20,590 bases of DNA from DASZZY01 sp036260395 (lineage in GTDB: Bacteria; Actinomycetota; UBA4738; CALAEC01): the NCBI GenBank assembly GCA_036260395.1, contig DASZZY010000029.1, positions 1 through 20,590 on the forward strand, in the 5' to 3' direction. The translations under genes were made by a program, and so were the position numbers. The notes beneath the pieces were generated by a model, which did no database searches, was not told the origin of the DNA, and worked only from the letters and a program-made list of their open reading frames with translations. Shown here one piece after another: positions 1-8,376 of the stretch (position 1 is its first letter; the number at the start of each line of letters is the position of its first letter).

Positions 1-476
1 CACACTCCGCCACCGACGACCGGGTAGCAGTTCTCGTTGTTGAACAGCAGAACCTGCCCCTTGAACCCGTTCTGGACGTTGAGGTCGAGGACCTGGACAC
101 CCTCGCCGACGTACGAGCCGGGGCTCGTCGGGATGAATCTAGCCTCCGTCGGATTCGCCGGGTCCGAGATGTCGACGACGTAGACGCCGCCGTCCTCACA
201 GTTGGGCTCGTAGAAGGCGCCCAGGTAAGCGTGGTCGCCGAAGACGCCGACGTCCGAGATGCGGCCGGGCTGCTCGCCGCCCTCGAACAGGTCGAGCTTG
301 CCGACCAGCTCGACGTTCTCCTGGACCTCATCCAGGTGGCCGTCGTCGCCGCCGTGCTGGTGGTGGGCGTCCAGGGGCGACAGGACGTCCGGGTCTTCCG
401 GATGAGCTACCGCCACCGTGCCCAGAGCCACGGACAGGACGAGGCCGAGGGCCATGGTGATCCGAAGCTTCCGCAC
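1..476 (-). CDS. Secreted LVIVD-repeat beta-propeller protein, N-terminal part (cut by window edge)
   Basis: Only the first 158 codons are present; the gene runs off the left edge. The GTG start at 476 is preceded by AAAGGAG (483-489) with 6-nt spacing, which decides the start. The N-terminus is a classic Sec signal: VRKLR, then a hydrophobic stretch, ending AVA before HPEDP, so cleavage is likely near residue 25. A His/Asp-rich linker (DAHHQHGGDDGH) follows. Then comes a propeller-like repeat with GRISDVGVFGDHAYLGAF and GGVYVVDISDPANPTEARF, the pattern of LVIVD repeats. Such proteins are exported and usually of unknown function; the His-rich linker could bind metal, which is inference. The gene is divergent from the glycan operon that starts at 721. 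The family call is good, but the full length and C-terminus cannot be judged. Confidence 0.8.
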   Translation of the reverse strand, partial: MRKLRITMALGLVLSVALGTVAVAHPEDPDVLSPLDAHHQHGGDDGHLDEVQENVELVGKLDLFEGGEQPGRISDVGVFGDHAYLGAFYEPNCEDGGVYVVDISDPANPTEARFIPTSPGSYVGEGVQVLDLNVQNGFKGQVLLFNNENCYPVVGGGV

Positions 477-720
477 GAGCTGCTCCTTTCGTCGGGCCTT
501 TCGGGCCTATCCGCCGACTCGCGGGTGGCACCACGGGAGCGCGGGCACGCCGTGATCGGATTGACCGAATATACCGGATTTCTGGGCCGGCGCCCACGGA
601 GATTAGAGGATCCTCACCCTGCCTTCACGCTGCGCTTCACGATGCGCCCCTACAGTCCTGCCCGATCTTTCCCGTGCCCGCGGGCCGCCGGGAGAGGCGG
701 GGCCAGTCGGAAGGAAGGGT
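477..720. promoter_or_regulatory. Divergent intergenic region with presumed promoters for both flanking genes
   Basis: This 244-base stretch separates two divergent genes and contains no convincing ORF or RNA gene. It is locally richer in A/T than the rest of the window. On the minus strand TATATT (573-568) could be a -10 element for the propeller gene, but no good -35 is seen at the right distance. On the plus strand TACAGT (651-656) is a possible -10 for the glycan operon, again without a convincing -35. The plus gene has a ribosome binding site, GGAAGGAAGG, just before its ATG at 721. Promoter assignments are weak and rest on position and base composition. Confidence 0.35.
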
Positions 721-1923
721 ATGGAGCGCGGCAAGCGGGTCCTCATCTACAGCCACGACACGTACGGCCTGGGCCACCTGCGCCGTTCGCTGCTGATCGC
801 CGAGGGGCTGACGGCGGCGCCTGGGTTCCGCTCGGTGCTCGTGGCCACCGGCTCGCCGCGGGCCCAGGCGTTCCGCCTCCCGCAGGGCTGCGACACGCTG
901 AAGCTGCCGGCGGTCACCAAGACCGTCGCCGGCGGCTACCGCTCGCGCACGCTCCGGATGCCGATCGACGACCTGGCCCGGCTGCGGGCCGAGATGCTGC
1001 GTTCGGTCGCCCGCTCGTTCCGCCCGGACGTGATCTTGGTGGACCACGCGCCGGCGGGGATGCACGGGGAGCTGCGCCCGCTGTTCGACGAGCTGCGGCG
1101 GTGGCCCCGCCGCCCGCGGTTGGTGCTCGGGCTCCGCGACGTCATCGACGACGCCCGCCGGGTCCGGGACCAGTGGGATCGCGTCGGGGCCTGGCACCTC
1201 CTCGACGAGCTGTACGACCGGGTCCTGGTCTACGGCGACCCGTCGGTCCCCAGCACCGCCGACGAGCTCGGGCTTCGGTCCCGCATCCCGGGAAAGGTGA
1301 CCGCGGTCGGATACCTGGGGCGGACGATCCCCCGGTGCCCCGACCCGGCGGACCCCTTCGTGCTCGTGACGACCGGGGGCGGCGGCGACGGCCACGCGCT
1401 GCTGCGATCGTACCTGTCCTACCTGGAGCGGCTCCCGGCCCGGGCGGGGTTCCGCTCGGTCCTGGTCTCCGGGCCGTTCCTGTCCTCGCGCCGCGAGCGC
1501 GAGGTCGCGGCGCGGGCCCGGGACGTCGACCAGCCCGTGGAGATGCTCCCGTTCACCGACCGGTTCGAGGGCCTGCTCGGCCGGGCCACCGGGGTGGTGT
1601 CGATGGCCGGCTACAACACCGTCATGGAGGTGCTCTCGGCCGGGGTGCCGGCCCTCCTCGTCCCCCGGGAGGCGCCCCGCCTCGAGCAGCGCATCCGCGC
1701 GGAGCGGCTGGCGCGGGTGGCCGACGTCGAGTGGGCCCCCGCCGAGCGGCTCGACGACCGCCGGATCGGGCGGTTCGTCGACCGGGTGATGGCCGGCTGG
1801 CCCCGCGCGAGCGCGACGCTCGACATGGGAGGCGTGGCCCGGACGGTCGCGGAGCTGCGGGCGGTGGTCGAGGACGCCGCCGCGGCCCGGGAGGGGAGGA
1901 CGCGTGCTCCGGCCATCGCCTGA
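721..1923 (+). CDS. COG4671-type glycosyltransferase (MurG/GT28-like C-terminal domain)
   Basis: 400 residues; the ATG start follows GGAAGGAAGG. The N-terminus (residues 7-24, RVLIYSHDTYGLGHLRRS) is the hallmark of the 'predicted glycosyltransferase' family related to MurG/GT28. The C-terminal nucleotide-sugar domain has TTGGGGDG (217-224), SMAGYNTVMEVLSAGVP (294-310) and LEQRIRAERL (321-330), matching the GT28 donor-binding pattern. No signal peptide or membrane segment is visible, so it is probably cytosolic or membrane-peripheral. It is the first gene of a six-gene operon and overlaps the next gene by 20 nt. It probably adds the first or an early sugar to an acceptor that the downstream ABC protein exports. 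Donor and acceptor cannot be read from sequence. Confidence 0.85.
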   Translation: MERGKRVLIYSHDTYGLGHLRRSLLIAEGLTAAPGFRSVLVATGSPRAQAFRLPQGCDTLKLPAVTKTVAGGYRSRTLRMPIDDLARLRAEMLRSVARSFRPDVILVDHAPAGMHGELRPLFDELRRWPRRPRLVLGLRDVIDDARRVRDQWDRVGAWHLLDELYDRVLVYGDPSVPSTADELGLRSRIPGKVTAVGYLGRTIPRCPDPADPFVLVTTGGGGDGHALLRSYLSYLERLPARAGFRSVLVSGPFLSSRREREVAARARDVDQPVEMLPFTDRFEGLLGRATGVVSMAGYNTVMEVLSAGVPALLVPREAPRLEQRIRAERLARVADVEWAPAERLDDRRIGRFVDRVMAGWPRASATLDMGGVARTVAELRAVVEDAAAAREGRTRAPAIA

Positions 1924-3163
1924 CCGGTCCCTCCCCCGCGTGGGCTACGTGCTCAAGAAGTACCCTCGGCTGTCCGAGACGTTCATCCTCGACGAGGCCC
2001 TGGCCCTGGAGGCCGCCGGCGTCGACGTCTCGATCTTCTCGCTCCGGCTCCCGGACGACGGGCGGTTCCACGCCGAGCTGGCCCGGGTGCGGGCCCCGGT
2101 CGAGTACCTCCCCGAGTTCGGCTCCGCCAGCACGCTGGCCTCGTTCCGGGCTCTGGAGGCCCTCGACGGGCGGGCCCGCGGCGGCCTCGGCAGGGCGCTG
2201 GCCTTCCTCGACCGGCTGCCGCCGGACCGGCGGGCCGGCCTCCTGGTACAGGCGCTCCACCTCGCGGAGCGGGCGACGCGGCAGGGCATCGAGCACCTGC
2301 ATGCCCACTTCATGACGGTCGCCGCGCACGCCGCCTACCTCGCGCACCTGCTGACGGGGATCCCGTTCTCGGCGACCGCCCATGCCAAGGACCTGTACCG
2401 CGAGTCGGTCGACGCCGCCGTGTTCGCCGAGGTGGCCCGGGCGGCCTCCGCGGTCGTCACGGTGTGCGAGGCGAACCGCCGTCACATCGAGGAGCGCCTC
2501 GTGGCCGACGCCCGCGTCGAGGTCATCTACAACGGCGTCCCGCTGGACCGGCTGCCCGCGGACCGGCCGCCGCGCGACCGTCGCCTGGTCCTGGGGGTCG
2601 GGCGGCTGGTGCCGAAGAAAGGGTACGGCGTCCTGCTCGAGGCGTGCCGGCTGCTGGCGGACCGGGGCGTGGCGTTCCGGTGCGTGCTCGTGGGCGACGG
2701 CGAGGAGCGCCCCCGGCTGGAGGCCCAGCGCGATCGCCTGGGCCTCCGGGGATCCGTCGAGCTCCGCGGGGCGGCATCGCGCGAGGAGGTCCTGGGCTGC
2801 ATGACGCGGGCCGCGGTCCTGGCCGCCCCGTGCGTGACCGGCGACGACGGCAACCGAGACGCGCTCCCCACCGTGCTCCTCGAGGCGCTGGCGCTCGGCC
2901 TCCCGGTCGTGTCCACGCCGGTGGGCGGGATCCCGGAGATCGTCGACGACGGCGTCCACGGGCTCGTGGTCCCCGAGGGGGATCCGGTGGCGCTGGCGGC
3001 GATGCTCGAGCGGGCGCTCGGGGACGACCGGCTGTGGGCGCGGATGGCCGAGGCCGGCCCCCGGCGGGCCGCGGAGCGCTTCGATCGGGCCCGGACCCTC
3101 GATCGGCTCGTCGAGCTGTTCGCGGGGTCGGCCCGTCGTCCCGAGCTGGCGGTGGCCCGGTGA
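1904..3163 (+). CDS. GT4-family glycosyltransferase
   Basis: 419 residues. The GTG start at 1904 has GGGGAGGA immediately upstream and overlaps the preceding gene by 20 nt. The N-terminus PRVGYVLKKYPRLSETFILDE (around residues 11-31) is typical of colanic-acid/exopolysaccharide GT4 enzymes of the WcaL type. The C-terminal Rossmann half carries GVGRLVPKKGYGVLLEA (231-247), VLVGDGEERP (261-270) and the GT4 acidic motif as D319-X7-E327, followed by GLPVVSTPVGGIPE. The fold is GT-B, retaining, acting on the cytosolic face with a nucleotide-sugar donor. It is the second of three glycosyltransferases in the operon, so at least three linkages may be made. Substrate unknown. Confidence 0.88.
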   Translation: MLRPSPDRSLPRVGYVLKKYPRLSETFILDEALALEAAGVDVSIFSLRLPDDGRFHAELARVRAPVEYLPEFGSASTLASFRALEALDGRARGGLGRALAFLDRLPPDRRAGLLVQALHLAERATRQGIEHLHAHFMTVAAHAAYLAHLLTGIPFSATAHAKDLYRESVDAAVFAEVARAASAVVTVCEANRRHIEERLVADARVEVIYNGVPLDRLPADRPPRDRRLVLGVGRLVPKKGYGVLLEACRLLADRGVAFRCVLVGDGEERPRLEAQRDRLGLRGSVELRGAASREEVLGCMTRAAVLAAPCVTGDDGNRDALPTVLLEALALGLPVVSTPVGGIPEIVDDGVHGLVVPEGDPVALAAMLERALGDDRLWARMAEAGPRRAAERFDRARTLDRLVELFAGSARRPELAVAR

Positions 3164-4239
3164 GGATCGGACTCGTCTCCGCCGACCGGGGCATCCCGCT
3201 GGACGGGACGAAGGGCGCCTCGATCCACCTCCGATCGATGGCCGAGGCCCTCGCCCAGCGCGGGCACGACGTCACCGTCTACGCCTCGGGGCGGGCCTCA
3301 GGCGTGGCGCTGCCGGTCCGGCCGGTCGAGGCCCTGCTCCTCGACGGACGGGCCGCGGACGGCTTCGACCTGATCTACGAGCGGTACTCGCTGGGCCACG
3401 AGGAGGGATTGCGCGCCGCCCGGCTGCTCGACGTGCCGTTCGCCCTGGAGGTGAACGCGCCGCTCGTCCTGGAGGCCGGGCGTCACCGCCCGCACACCGT
3501 ACGCCCGCACCACCACCGGGCCGAGGCCAGGCTGTTCCGCGACGCCGACCTCGTGTTCGCGGTGTCCGAGCCCCTCCGCCGGCACATCGAGCGGCTCCGC
3601 GGCCGCGACGAGGGCACGATGGTGCTGCGCAACGGGTTCGATCCCGAGCATCACCCGGTCCCCGCGCCGCTGGGCCCCGGCGACGTCGTCGGGTTCCTGG
3701 GCCATCCGAAGCCCTGGCACGGCGCCGACCGCCTGCCCGCGCTGCTGGTGGCCCTGCGCCGGCGGGGGCGGCCGGCCCGCCTGCTGGTGGTCGGTGGCGG
3801 CCCGGGAGCCGAGGCCCTGCGAGCCGACGCCGACCGGTTCGGCGTGGCCGACGCCATCGAGGTCACCGGCGCGCTCCCCCCGGCCGAGGCCGCCCGCCGG
3901 CTGGGGGAGGCCGCCGTAACGGTGGCCCCCTACCCGCCGGACCCCTTCTTCTACTTCTGCCCGCTGAAGGTCATCGAGTCGATGGCTGCCGGGATCCCGG
4001 TGGTCGCGCCGGCGCAGGGCGACATCCCCCAGATCGTCGTCGACGCGGGGATCCTCGTGCCCCCGGGCGACGACCGCGCCTTGGCCGACGCGGTCGACCG
4101 GCTGCTGGTCGACGCGTCGCTCCGAAGCCGGCTGGGGGCCGGGGCGCGGCGGCGCGCGTTCGCCGGCTTCACGTGGGGCCACGTCGCCGACCGGGCGATC
4201 GAGGCCGTCGACGCCCTCCGAACGGAGCGGGTCGCATGA
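3160..4239 (+). CDS. GT4-family glycosyltransferase
   Basis: 359 residues; the GTG start overlaps the previous stop as GTGA, and an open frame upstream of it is a shadow of the preceding gene. The N-terminus (VRIGLVSADRGIPLDGTKGASIHLRSM) has the glycine-rich acceptor loop of GT-B enzymes. The middle has DLIYERYSLGHEEG. The donor domain has VGFLGHPKPWHGADRLPALL, LLVVGGGPGAE, and CPLKVIESMAAGIPVVAP, which is the E-containing GT4 nucleotide-sugar motif. No membrane segment is visible. It is distinct in sequence from the GT4 gene before it, so it is unlikely to be a recent duplicate. It is coupled to the ABC exporter gene by an ATGA overlap. Confidence 0.87.
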   Translation: MRIGLVSADRGIPLDGTKGASIHLRSMAEALAQRGHDVTVYASGRASGVALPVRPVEALLLDGRAADGFDLIYERYSLGHEEGLRAARLLDVPFALEVNAPLVLEAGRHRPHTVRPHHHRAEARLFRDADLVFAVSEPLRRHIERLRGRDEGTMVLRNGFDPEHHPVPAPLGPGDVVGFLGHPKPWHGADRLPALLVALRRRGRPARLLVVGGGPGAEALRADADRFGVADAIEVTGALPPAEAARRLGEAAVTVAPYPPDPFFYFCPLKVIESMAAGIPVVAPAQGDIPQIVVDAGILVPPGDDRALADAVDRLLVDASLRSRLGAGARRRAFAGFTWGHVADRAIEAVDALRTERVA

Positions 4240-6005
4240 ATCTGGTGCCCAAGCCCTTCCGGGGCATCGACGTCCGGGCGCTGCGGGAGGCGTGGCGGAC
4301 GTTCCGCCCGGCGCTCCGTGGCCAGCGCCCCGCGCTGGTCCGCTCGGTCCTGCTCGCGCTGGGGGTCACGGCCATGGAGCTGCTCCGGCCGTGGCCGATC
4401 AAGCTGGTCTTCGACCGCGTGCTCCTGGCCGGCGCCGGTCGCGGCGGCCGCGGCGCGGTGCCGCCGGAGCTCACGCTGGTTGCGGCCGCGGCCGCCACGT
4501 TCCTCATCTCGGTGCTGCTCGGCACGCTCTCCGTCCGGGCGGCGGTGGCGGCCGCGCAGATCGGGCGGAAGGTCACCGTCCGCATCCGCCGCCAGGTGTT
4601 CGAGCACCTCCACGCCCTGGCCGTGCCTTTCCACCAGTCGAGCCGGACCGGCGACCTGCTGATCCGGCTGATGGGCGACGTGAACGCGGTCCGCGACGCG
4701 CTCTACACCTCGTGGGTGAACCTGCTGGCCCGAGGGACGCTGTTCGTCGGCGTGGCGGCCATCATGCTCGCGCTCGATCCCGGGCTGGCGCTGCTGGCCA
4801 TGGCCCCCCTGCCGCTGCTGGCGGTCGGCATCACCCGTTCCTCCCGCCGGCTCCGCGAGGTGGCCCGCAAGCAGCGACGCAGCGAGGGCGACGCCGCCTC
4901 GCACGCCGCCGAGACCCTCCGCCACATCCGTGTCGTGAAGGCGTACGCCGCGGAGGACCGGGCCACCGAGGCGTTCGCCCGCGACGCCCGGTCCGGGGAG
5001 CGAGCCGGCGTGCGCGCCGCGCGGATCGCGGCCCAGGTCGACCGGATGACCGAGGTCCTCACCGGGCTCGGCCTGGCGCTGGTGCTGTTCGCCGGGGCGC
5101 GGTCCGTGGTGGCCGGGACGCTCTCGCCGGGGAGCCTGCTGGTGTTCGTGTCGTACGCCCGGGTGATGTACAAGCCGCTGCGGAAGGCGTCGCAGGAGGG
5201 TCCCCGCCTGGCCAAGGCCAGCGCCTGCGCGGCCCGGCTCCTCGACGTCCTGCGCCTCCCGCCGGAGGATTTCCACGCCGGCGGCGGGGCCCTCCCGTTC
5301 CGCGGCGACGTCGCGCTGCGGGGCGTTCGGTACGCCTACCCCAACCGCGCCGAGGCGCTGCGGGGAATCTCCTTCGAGCTCGAGGCCGGCGACCTCGCCG
5401 TGGTCCGGGGGCCGAACGGCTCGGGCAAGTCGACGCTCCTCTCGGTGCTGCTGCGGCTGCTCAGGCCGGACGCCGGGCAAGTGCTCGTCGACGGCGTGCC
5501 CGTGGAGCGGTTTCGCCTCCGCTCCTACCGCGAGCGGTTCGCCTACGTCCCGCAGGACGTCCAGCTGTTCGGGGCGACGGTCCGGGAGAACATCCTCTAC
5601 GGGCGGCCGGACGCCACCGACGACGAAGTGGCGGAGGCCGCGCGCCTGGCGCTGTTCGACGACGTCGTGGCGCGGCTCCCGGACGGGTACGAGACCGCGC
5701 TGGGAGAGGGCGGGGCCACGCTGTCCGGCGGCGAGGCCCGGCGGCTCATGCTGGCCCGGGCGGCCCTGCGCCGGGCGCGGATCGTGCTCCTCGACGAGCC
5801 GATGGCCGGGCTCGACCCCGAGGCCCGGCCGGTGGTCGCCGCGGCGATCCGCCGGATCGCCGCCGGGAGGACGACGCTCGTCGTCACCCACGATCCCGTC
5901 GAGGAGATCGGTCCCGACGTCGTGCTGCACGTCGACGAGGGGACCGTCCGCCGGGTGGAGGACCGGCGGGTGCGGCGGCCCCAGCAGGTGAGCGCCGCGT
6001 GGTGA
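4236..6005 (+). CDS. ABC exporter, fused transmembrane and ATPase domains
   Basis: 589 residues; the ATG start overlaps the previous stop as ATGA. Residues about 30-320 form an ABC type-1 exporter membrane domain with several hydrophobic helices (for example around 35-48, 80-100, 160-200 and 275-300). The nucleotide-binding domain follows. Walker A is GPNGSGKST (from residue 392), the Q-loop region is YVPQDVQLFG, the signature is LSGGE (496-500), Walker B is IVLLDEP (from 516) and the switch His is H552 in VVTHDP. All catalytic elements are intact. The D-loop reads AGLD after DEPM rather than the DEATSALD common in exporters. One half-transporter is encoded, so a homodimer is expected. By context it probably exports or flips the product of the three glycosyltransferases. 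Confidence 0.9.
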   Translation: MNLVPKPFRGIDVRALREAWRTFRPALRGQRPALVRSVLLALGVTAMELLRPWPIKLVFDRVLLAGAGRGGRGAVPPELTLVAAAAATFLISVLLGTLSVRAAVAAAQIGRKVTVRIRRQVFEHLHALAVPFHQSSRTGDLLIRLMGDVNAVRDALYTSWVNLLARGTLFVGVAAIMLALDPGLALLAMAPLPLLAVGITRSSRRLREVARKQRRSEGDAASHAAETLRHIRVVKAYAAEDRATEAFARDARSGERAGVRAARIAAQVDRMTEVLTGLGLALVLFAGARSVVAGTLSPGSLLVFVSYARVMYKPLRKASQEGPRLAKASACAARLLDVLRLPPEDFHAGGGALPFRGDVALRGVRYAYPNRAEALRGISFELEAGDLAVVRGPNGSGKSTLLSVLLRLLRPDAGQVLVDGVPVERFRLRSYRERFAYVPQDVQLFGATVRENILYGRPDATDDEVAEAARLALFDDVVARLPDGYETALGEGGATLSGGEARRLMLARAALRRARIVLLDEPMAGLDPEARPVVAAAIRRIAAGRTTLVVTHDPVEEIGPDVVLHVDEGTVRRVEDRRVRRPQQVSAAW

Positions 6006-7312
6006 GCGTCGCCGGCCGCGCGCCGGGCGCCCCGGCGGCCGCCGAGGCCCTGGTCTCGCCCGAGGGTGCCACCGAGCTCCTCCGCCGCTCCGGCGTCCCC
6101 GTCGAGCGGGCCGAGCCCGACTACGTCCGCGTCAAGCCCGGCGGCGGGATGCTGGTCGGGTACCGGCTTCGCGGCCGGGGGCCGGACGGCGAGGCCGTGG
6201 AGGTGCCGGGCTACGTCCGGGCCGTCGGCCCGGCGCGGGCGGCGGCCGTGGCCGCCAAGTGGGCCACGATGCGGCCGGCGCCGACGCCGCTGGGTCCCGG
6301 GTTCCGGCTGCTGGCCGACGGAGCGACCGTGCTGTTCCTGTTCCCCACCGACGCCCGGCTCCGGGACCTCCGGGCCGTCGCCGAGCGGAGCAAGCTGAAG
6401 CGGATCCTCGCCGAGCTGCCGGGGTTCGGCGACCGGGGCCGCCGGGTCAGCGGCAAGCGGTCGACGATCGCGCCGGTGCGCTACAAGCCCGAGCGGCGGT
6501 TCATCGCCGCGGCCGACCTGACCGTGACGGACGGGGACCAGGCGTGGCGGCTCGGCGCGTTCCTCCGGCTGTTCCCCGACGCCCGGGGCCGGCGGCTGGC
6601 GGAGCTCGCCGAGGCTATCCGCACGGGGGCCGGTGCCTCGCTCGTGCCCAGGCCGCTCGGCGCGGTGCTGGGCGGGCGGCTCTTCGTCGAGGAGCGCGCC
6701 ACCGGTCGGGAGCTGCTGGACGAGCTTCTGGACGGCACCGCGGACGGTAGCGCCCTGGCCGATGCCGTGCGACGGCTCCACGGCGCCGCGCCGCCGAGGT
6801 GGCTCCCCCACCGGACCGCCGCGTCGATCGTGTCCACCCTGGAGACGGGGCTGGCCACGATGGCCGACGCCGCGCCGCGGCTGGGGCCCGCGGCCCGGGT
6901 GGTGCTCGGGGGGCTGCGGCGGGCGATGCCGGCCGAGGCGGCGCCCGCCCTGCTCCACGGCGACCTCCACCTCCACCAGGTCATCGTGAGCCGGGAGGCC
7001 ACCGTGCTCGTGGACCTCGAGCGGGCGGGGGTCGGCGACCCGCTCCACGACCTGGGCGAGCTGCTGGCGCACATCGAGGAGGTGGCCCGGGCTCGCCCGG
7101 AGGCCGCCGCCCGGTTGGCTCGGTTCGGAGGCGAGCTGACCGACGTCCTCATTGAAGGACGGCGCACTCCGGACGCCGGGGTGCGCTTCTACGTCGCCGC
7201 CGCCACCGCCAACCGGGCCCTGCTCCCGTTCCGGCGGCTCGAGCCGGAGTGGGTCGAGCGCAGCCGGGCCCTCCTCGACCTCGCCGCCGCGACGCTGGAC
7301 GGCGCCAGGTGA
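6002..7312 (+). CDS. Phosphotransferase-fold kinase with maltokinase-like catalytic loop
   Basis: 436 residues if translation starts at the GTG forming GTGA with the previous stop; a GTG one codon earlier is also possible. The C-terminal half has the Brenner-type catalytic loop HGDLHLHQ (from residue 319) and the metal-binding segment VDLERAGVGDPLHDLGELLAH (Asp338), so this is an APH/choline kinase fold. The loop position usually occupied by Asn is Gln here, as I recall for maltokinase-type sugar kinases (HGDLHLGQ) rather than aminoglycoside kinases. The N-terminal part (PDYVRVKPGGGMLVGYRLR) resembles the cap region of such enzymes. It sits between the ABC exporter and a second kinase. Sugar or glycan phosphorylation is inferred; antibiotic resistance is unlikely from context. 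Confidence 0.78.
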   Translation: MSVAGRAPGAPAAAEALVSPEGATELLRRSGVPVERAEPDYVRVKPGGGMLVGYRLRGRGPDGEAVEVPGYVRAVGPARAAAVAAKWATMRPAPTPLGPGFRLLADGATVLFLFPTDARLRDLRAVAERSKLKRILAELPGFGDRGRRVSGKRSTIAPVRYKPERRFIAAADLTVTDGDQAWRLGAFLRLFPDARGRRLAELAEAIRTGAGASLVPRPLGAVLGGRLFVEERATGRELLDELLDGTADGSALADAVRRLHGAAPPRWLPHRTAASIVSTLETGLATMADAAPRLGPAARVVLGGLRRAMPAEAAPALLHGDLHLHQVIVSREATVLVDLERAGVGDPLHDLGELLAHIEEVARARPEAAARLARFGGELTDVLIEGRRTPDAGVRFYVAAATANRALLPFRRLEPEWVERSRALLDLAAATLDGAR

Positions 7313-8367
7313 CGGCCCTCCGCCTGGCCGAGGGCTCGCCGCTCGGGCCGTCGCCGTCGCGGGCCGACGAGGGGTGGGAGGTCGCCTGGCCCCGGCCGGA
7401 CGGCCCCTGGCCGGTCCGGCTCCGGCCCGGCGCCTCCGGCGAGCCCCGGTACGGGATCTACGACCCGGAGAGCGGTGCCCTGCGAACGGTGCGACCCGAG
7501 GAGGACGACGCCCTCCCGGGCCTGCCGCCGATGCTGGCCCGCGGGACACTCGTCGCGTACCGCCCGGGGCGGCGGGCCACCGTCCGGATCGACGGCCCTT
7601 CGCCCGCGTACGCCAAGGTCGTGCGTCCCCGGAAGACCGTGGCGGTGGCTCGGCGGGCTCGCGGCGTGTCCGCGGCGCTGGCCGGACGCCCCGGCGCCCC
7701 GGCGACCCCGGAGCTGCTCGACGTGGACCTGACCCTCGGCATCGTGGTCTTCGCCGAGGCCCCCGGCCGGCCGCTCCACCGGAGCGCCGACGCCGCATCG
7801 GTCGACCGCGTGGCGTCCTCGCTGGTCGCGGTCCACGAGGTCGACGCCGCCGGCCTGGGCCTGCCGGCGGACGAAGGGGTGGGGCTCGGGCGGTACGTCC
7901 GGTTGGCCGCGGACGCCTTCCCGGAACGGGCGCCGCTGCTGCGGGCCACGCTCCAGGAGGTCGTGGCCCTCCCCCGCACAGGCGCCGAGGAGCGGCGCTT
8001 GCTCCACGGCGACCTCCACGACAAGAACGTCGTCCTCGGCCGCGGGGTCACGCTGCTCGACGTCGACATGGCCCGCCCCGGCGACCCGGCCGAGGACGTC
8101 GGGAACCTGGCGGCCCACCTCGTGCTCCGTTCCCTCCAGGCCGGCGCCGGGGCCGGGCCGGGGCGCGCCGCGACGCGGAGGCTGGCGGACGCGTACCGCG
8201 AGGCGGGCGGGGCGGCCCCCGGGCCGGCCGTCCGGCGGGCGGCGGCCAGGACGCTCGTCAGGCTGGCGTGCCTCTACGGGTTCCGCCGGCGCTGGCGGGC
8301 GCTCGTGCCGGCGGTGGCCGAGGAGGCGACGGTCTGGGCGCGGGCCTGGCCGGGGCCGCCGGCGTGA
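7309..8367 (+). CDS. Second phosphotransferase-fold kinase (APH-like)
   Basis: 352 residues; the GTG start overlaps the previous stop as GTGA. The catalytic loop is HGDLHDKN (from residue 233), the canonical H-G-D-x-H-x-x-N form, followed by TLLDVDMARPGDPAEDVGNLAAHL, the metal-binding Asp and downstream helix of the APH fold. The N-lobe has GTLVAYRPGRRATVRI and AKVVRP, a plausible nucleotide-binding lysine region. It is related in fold to the preceding kinase but clearly divergent (different length, canonical Asn), so the two may have different substrates or act in sequence. It is the last gene of the operon and is convergent with the P450 gene, with only 9 bases between stops. Confidence 0.75.
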   Translation: MTALRLAEGSPLGPSPSRADEGWEVAWPRPDGPWPVRLRPGASGEPRYGIYDPESGALRTVRPEEDDALPGLPPMLARGTLVAYRPGRRATVRIDGPSPAYAKVVRPRKTVAVARRARGVSAALAGRPGAPATPELLDVDLTLGIVVFAEAPGRPLHRSADAASVDRVASSLVAVHEVDAAGLGLPADEGVGLGRYVRLAADAFPERAPLLRATLQEVVALPRTGAEERRLLHGDLHDKNVVLGRGVTLLDVDMARPGDPAEDVGNLAAHLVLRSLQAGAGAGPGRAATRRLADAYREAGGAAPGPAVRRAAARTLVRLACLYGFRRRWRALVPAVAEEATVWARAWPGPPA

Positions 8368-8376
8368 GCCCGGAGA

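Noticed and set aside
231..2315. A 694-codon open frame on the plus strand
   Set aside because: It runs antisense to the propeller gene and then out of frame through two glycosyltransferases; the product is low-complexity.
3951..5930. A 659-codon open frame on the minus strand
   Set aside because: It is antisense to the GT4 and ABC exporter genes, its product is Arg/Gly/Pro/His-rich without motifs, and long antisense frames are expected at this GC content.
6002..8367. Aminoglycoside resistance genes
   Set aside because: The kinase fold is shared, but the catalytic loop of the first gene and the operon context with glycosyltransferases and an exporter point to glycan metabolism.
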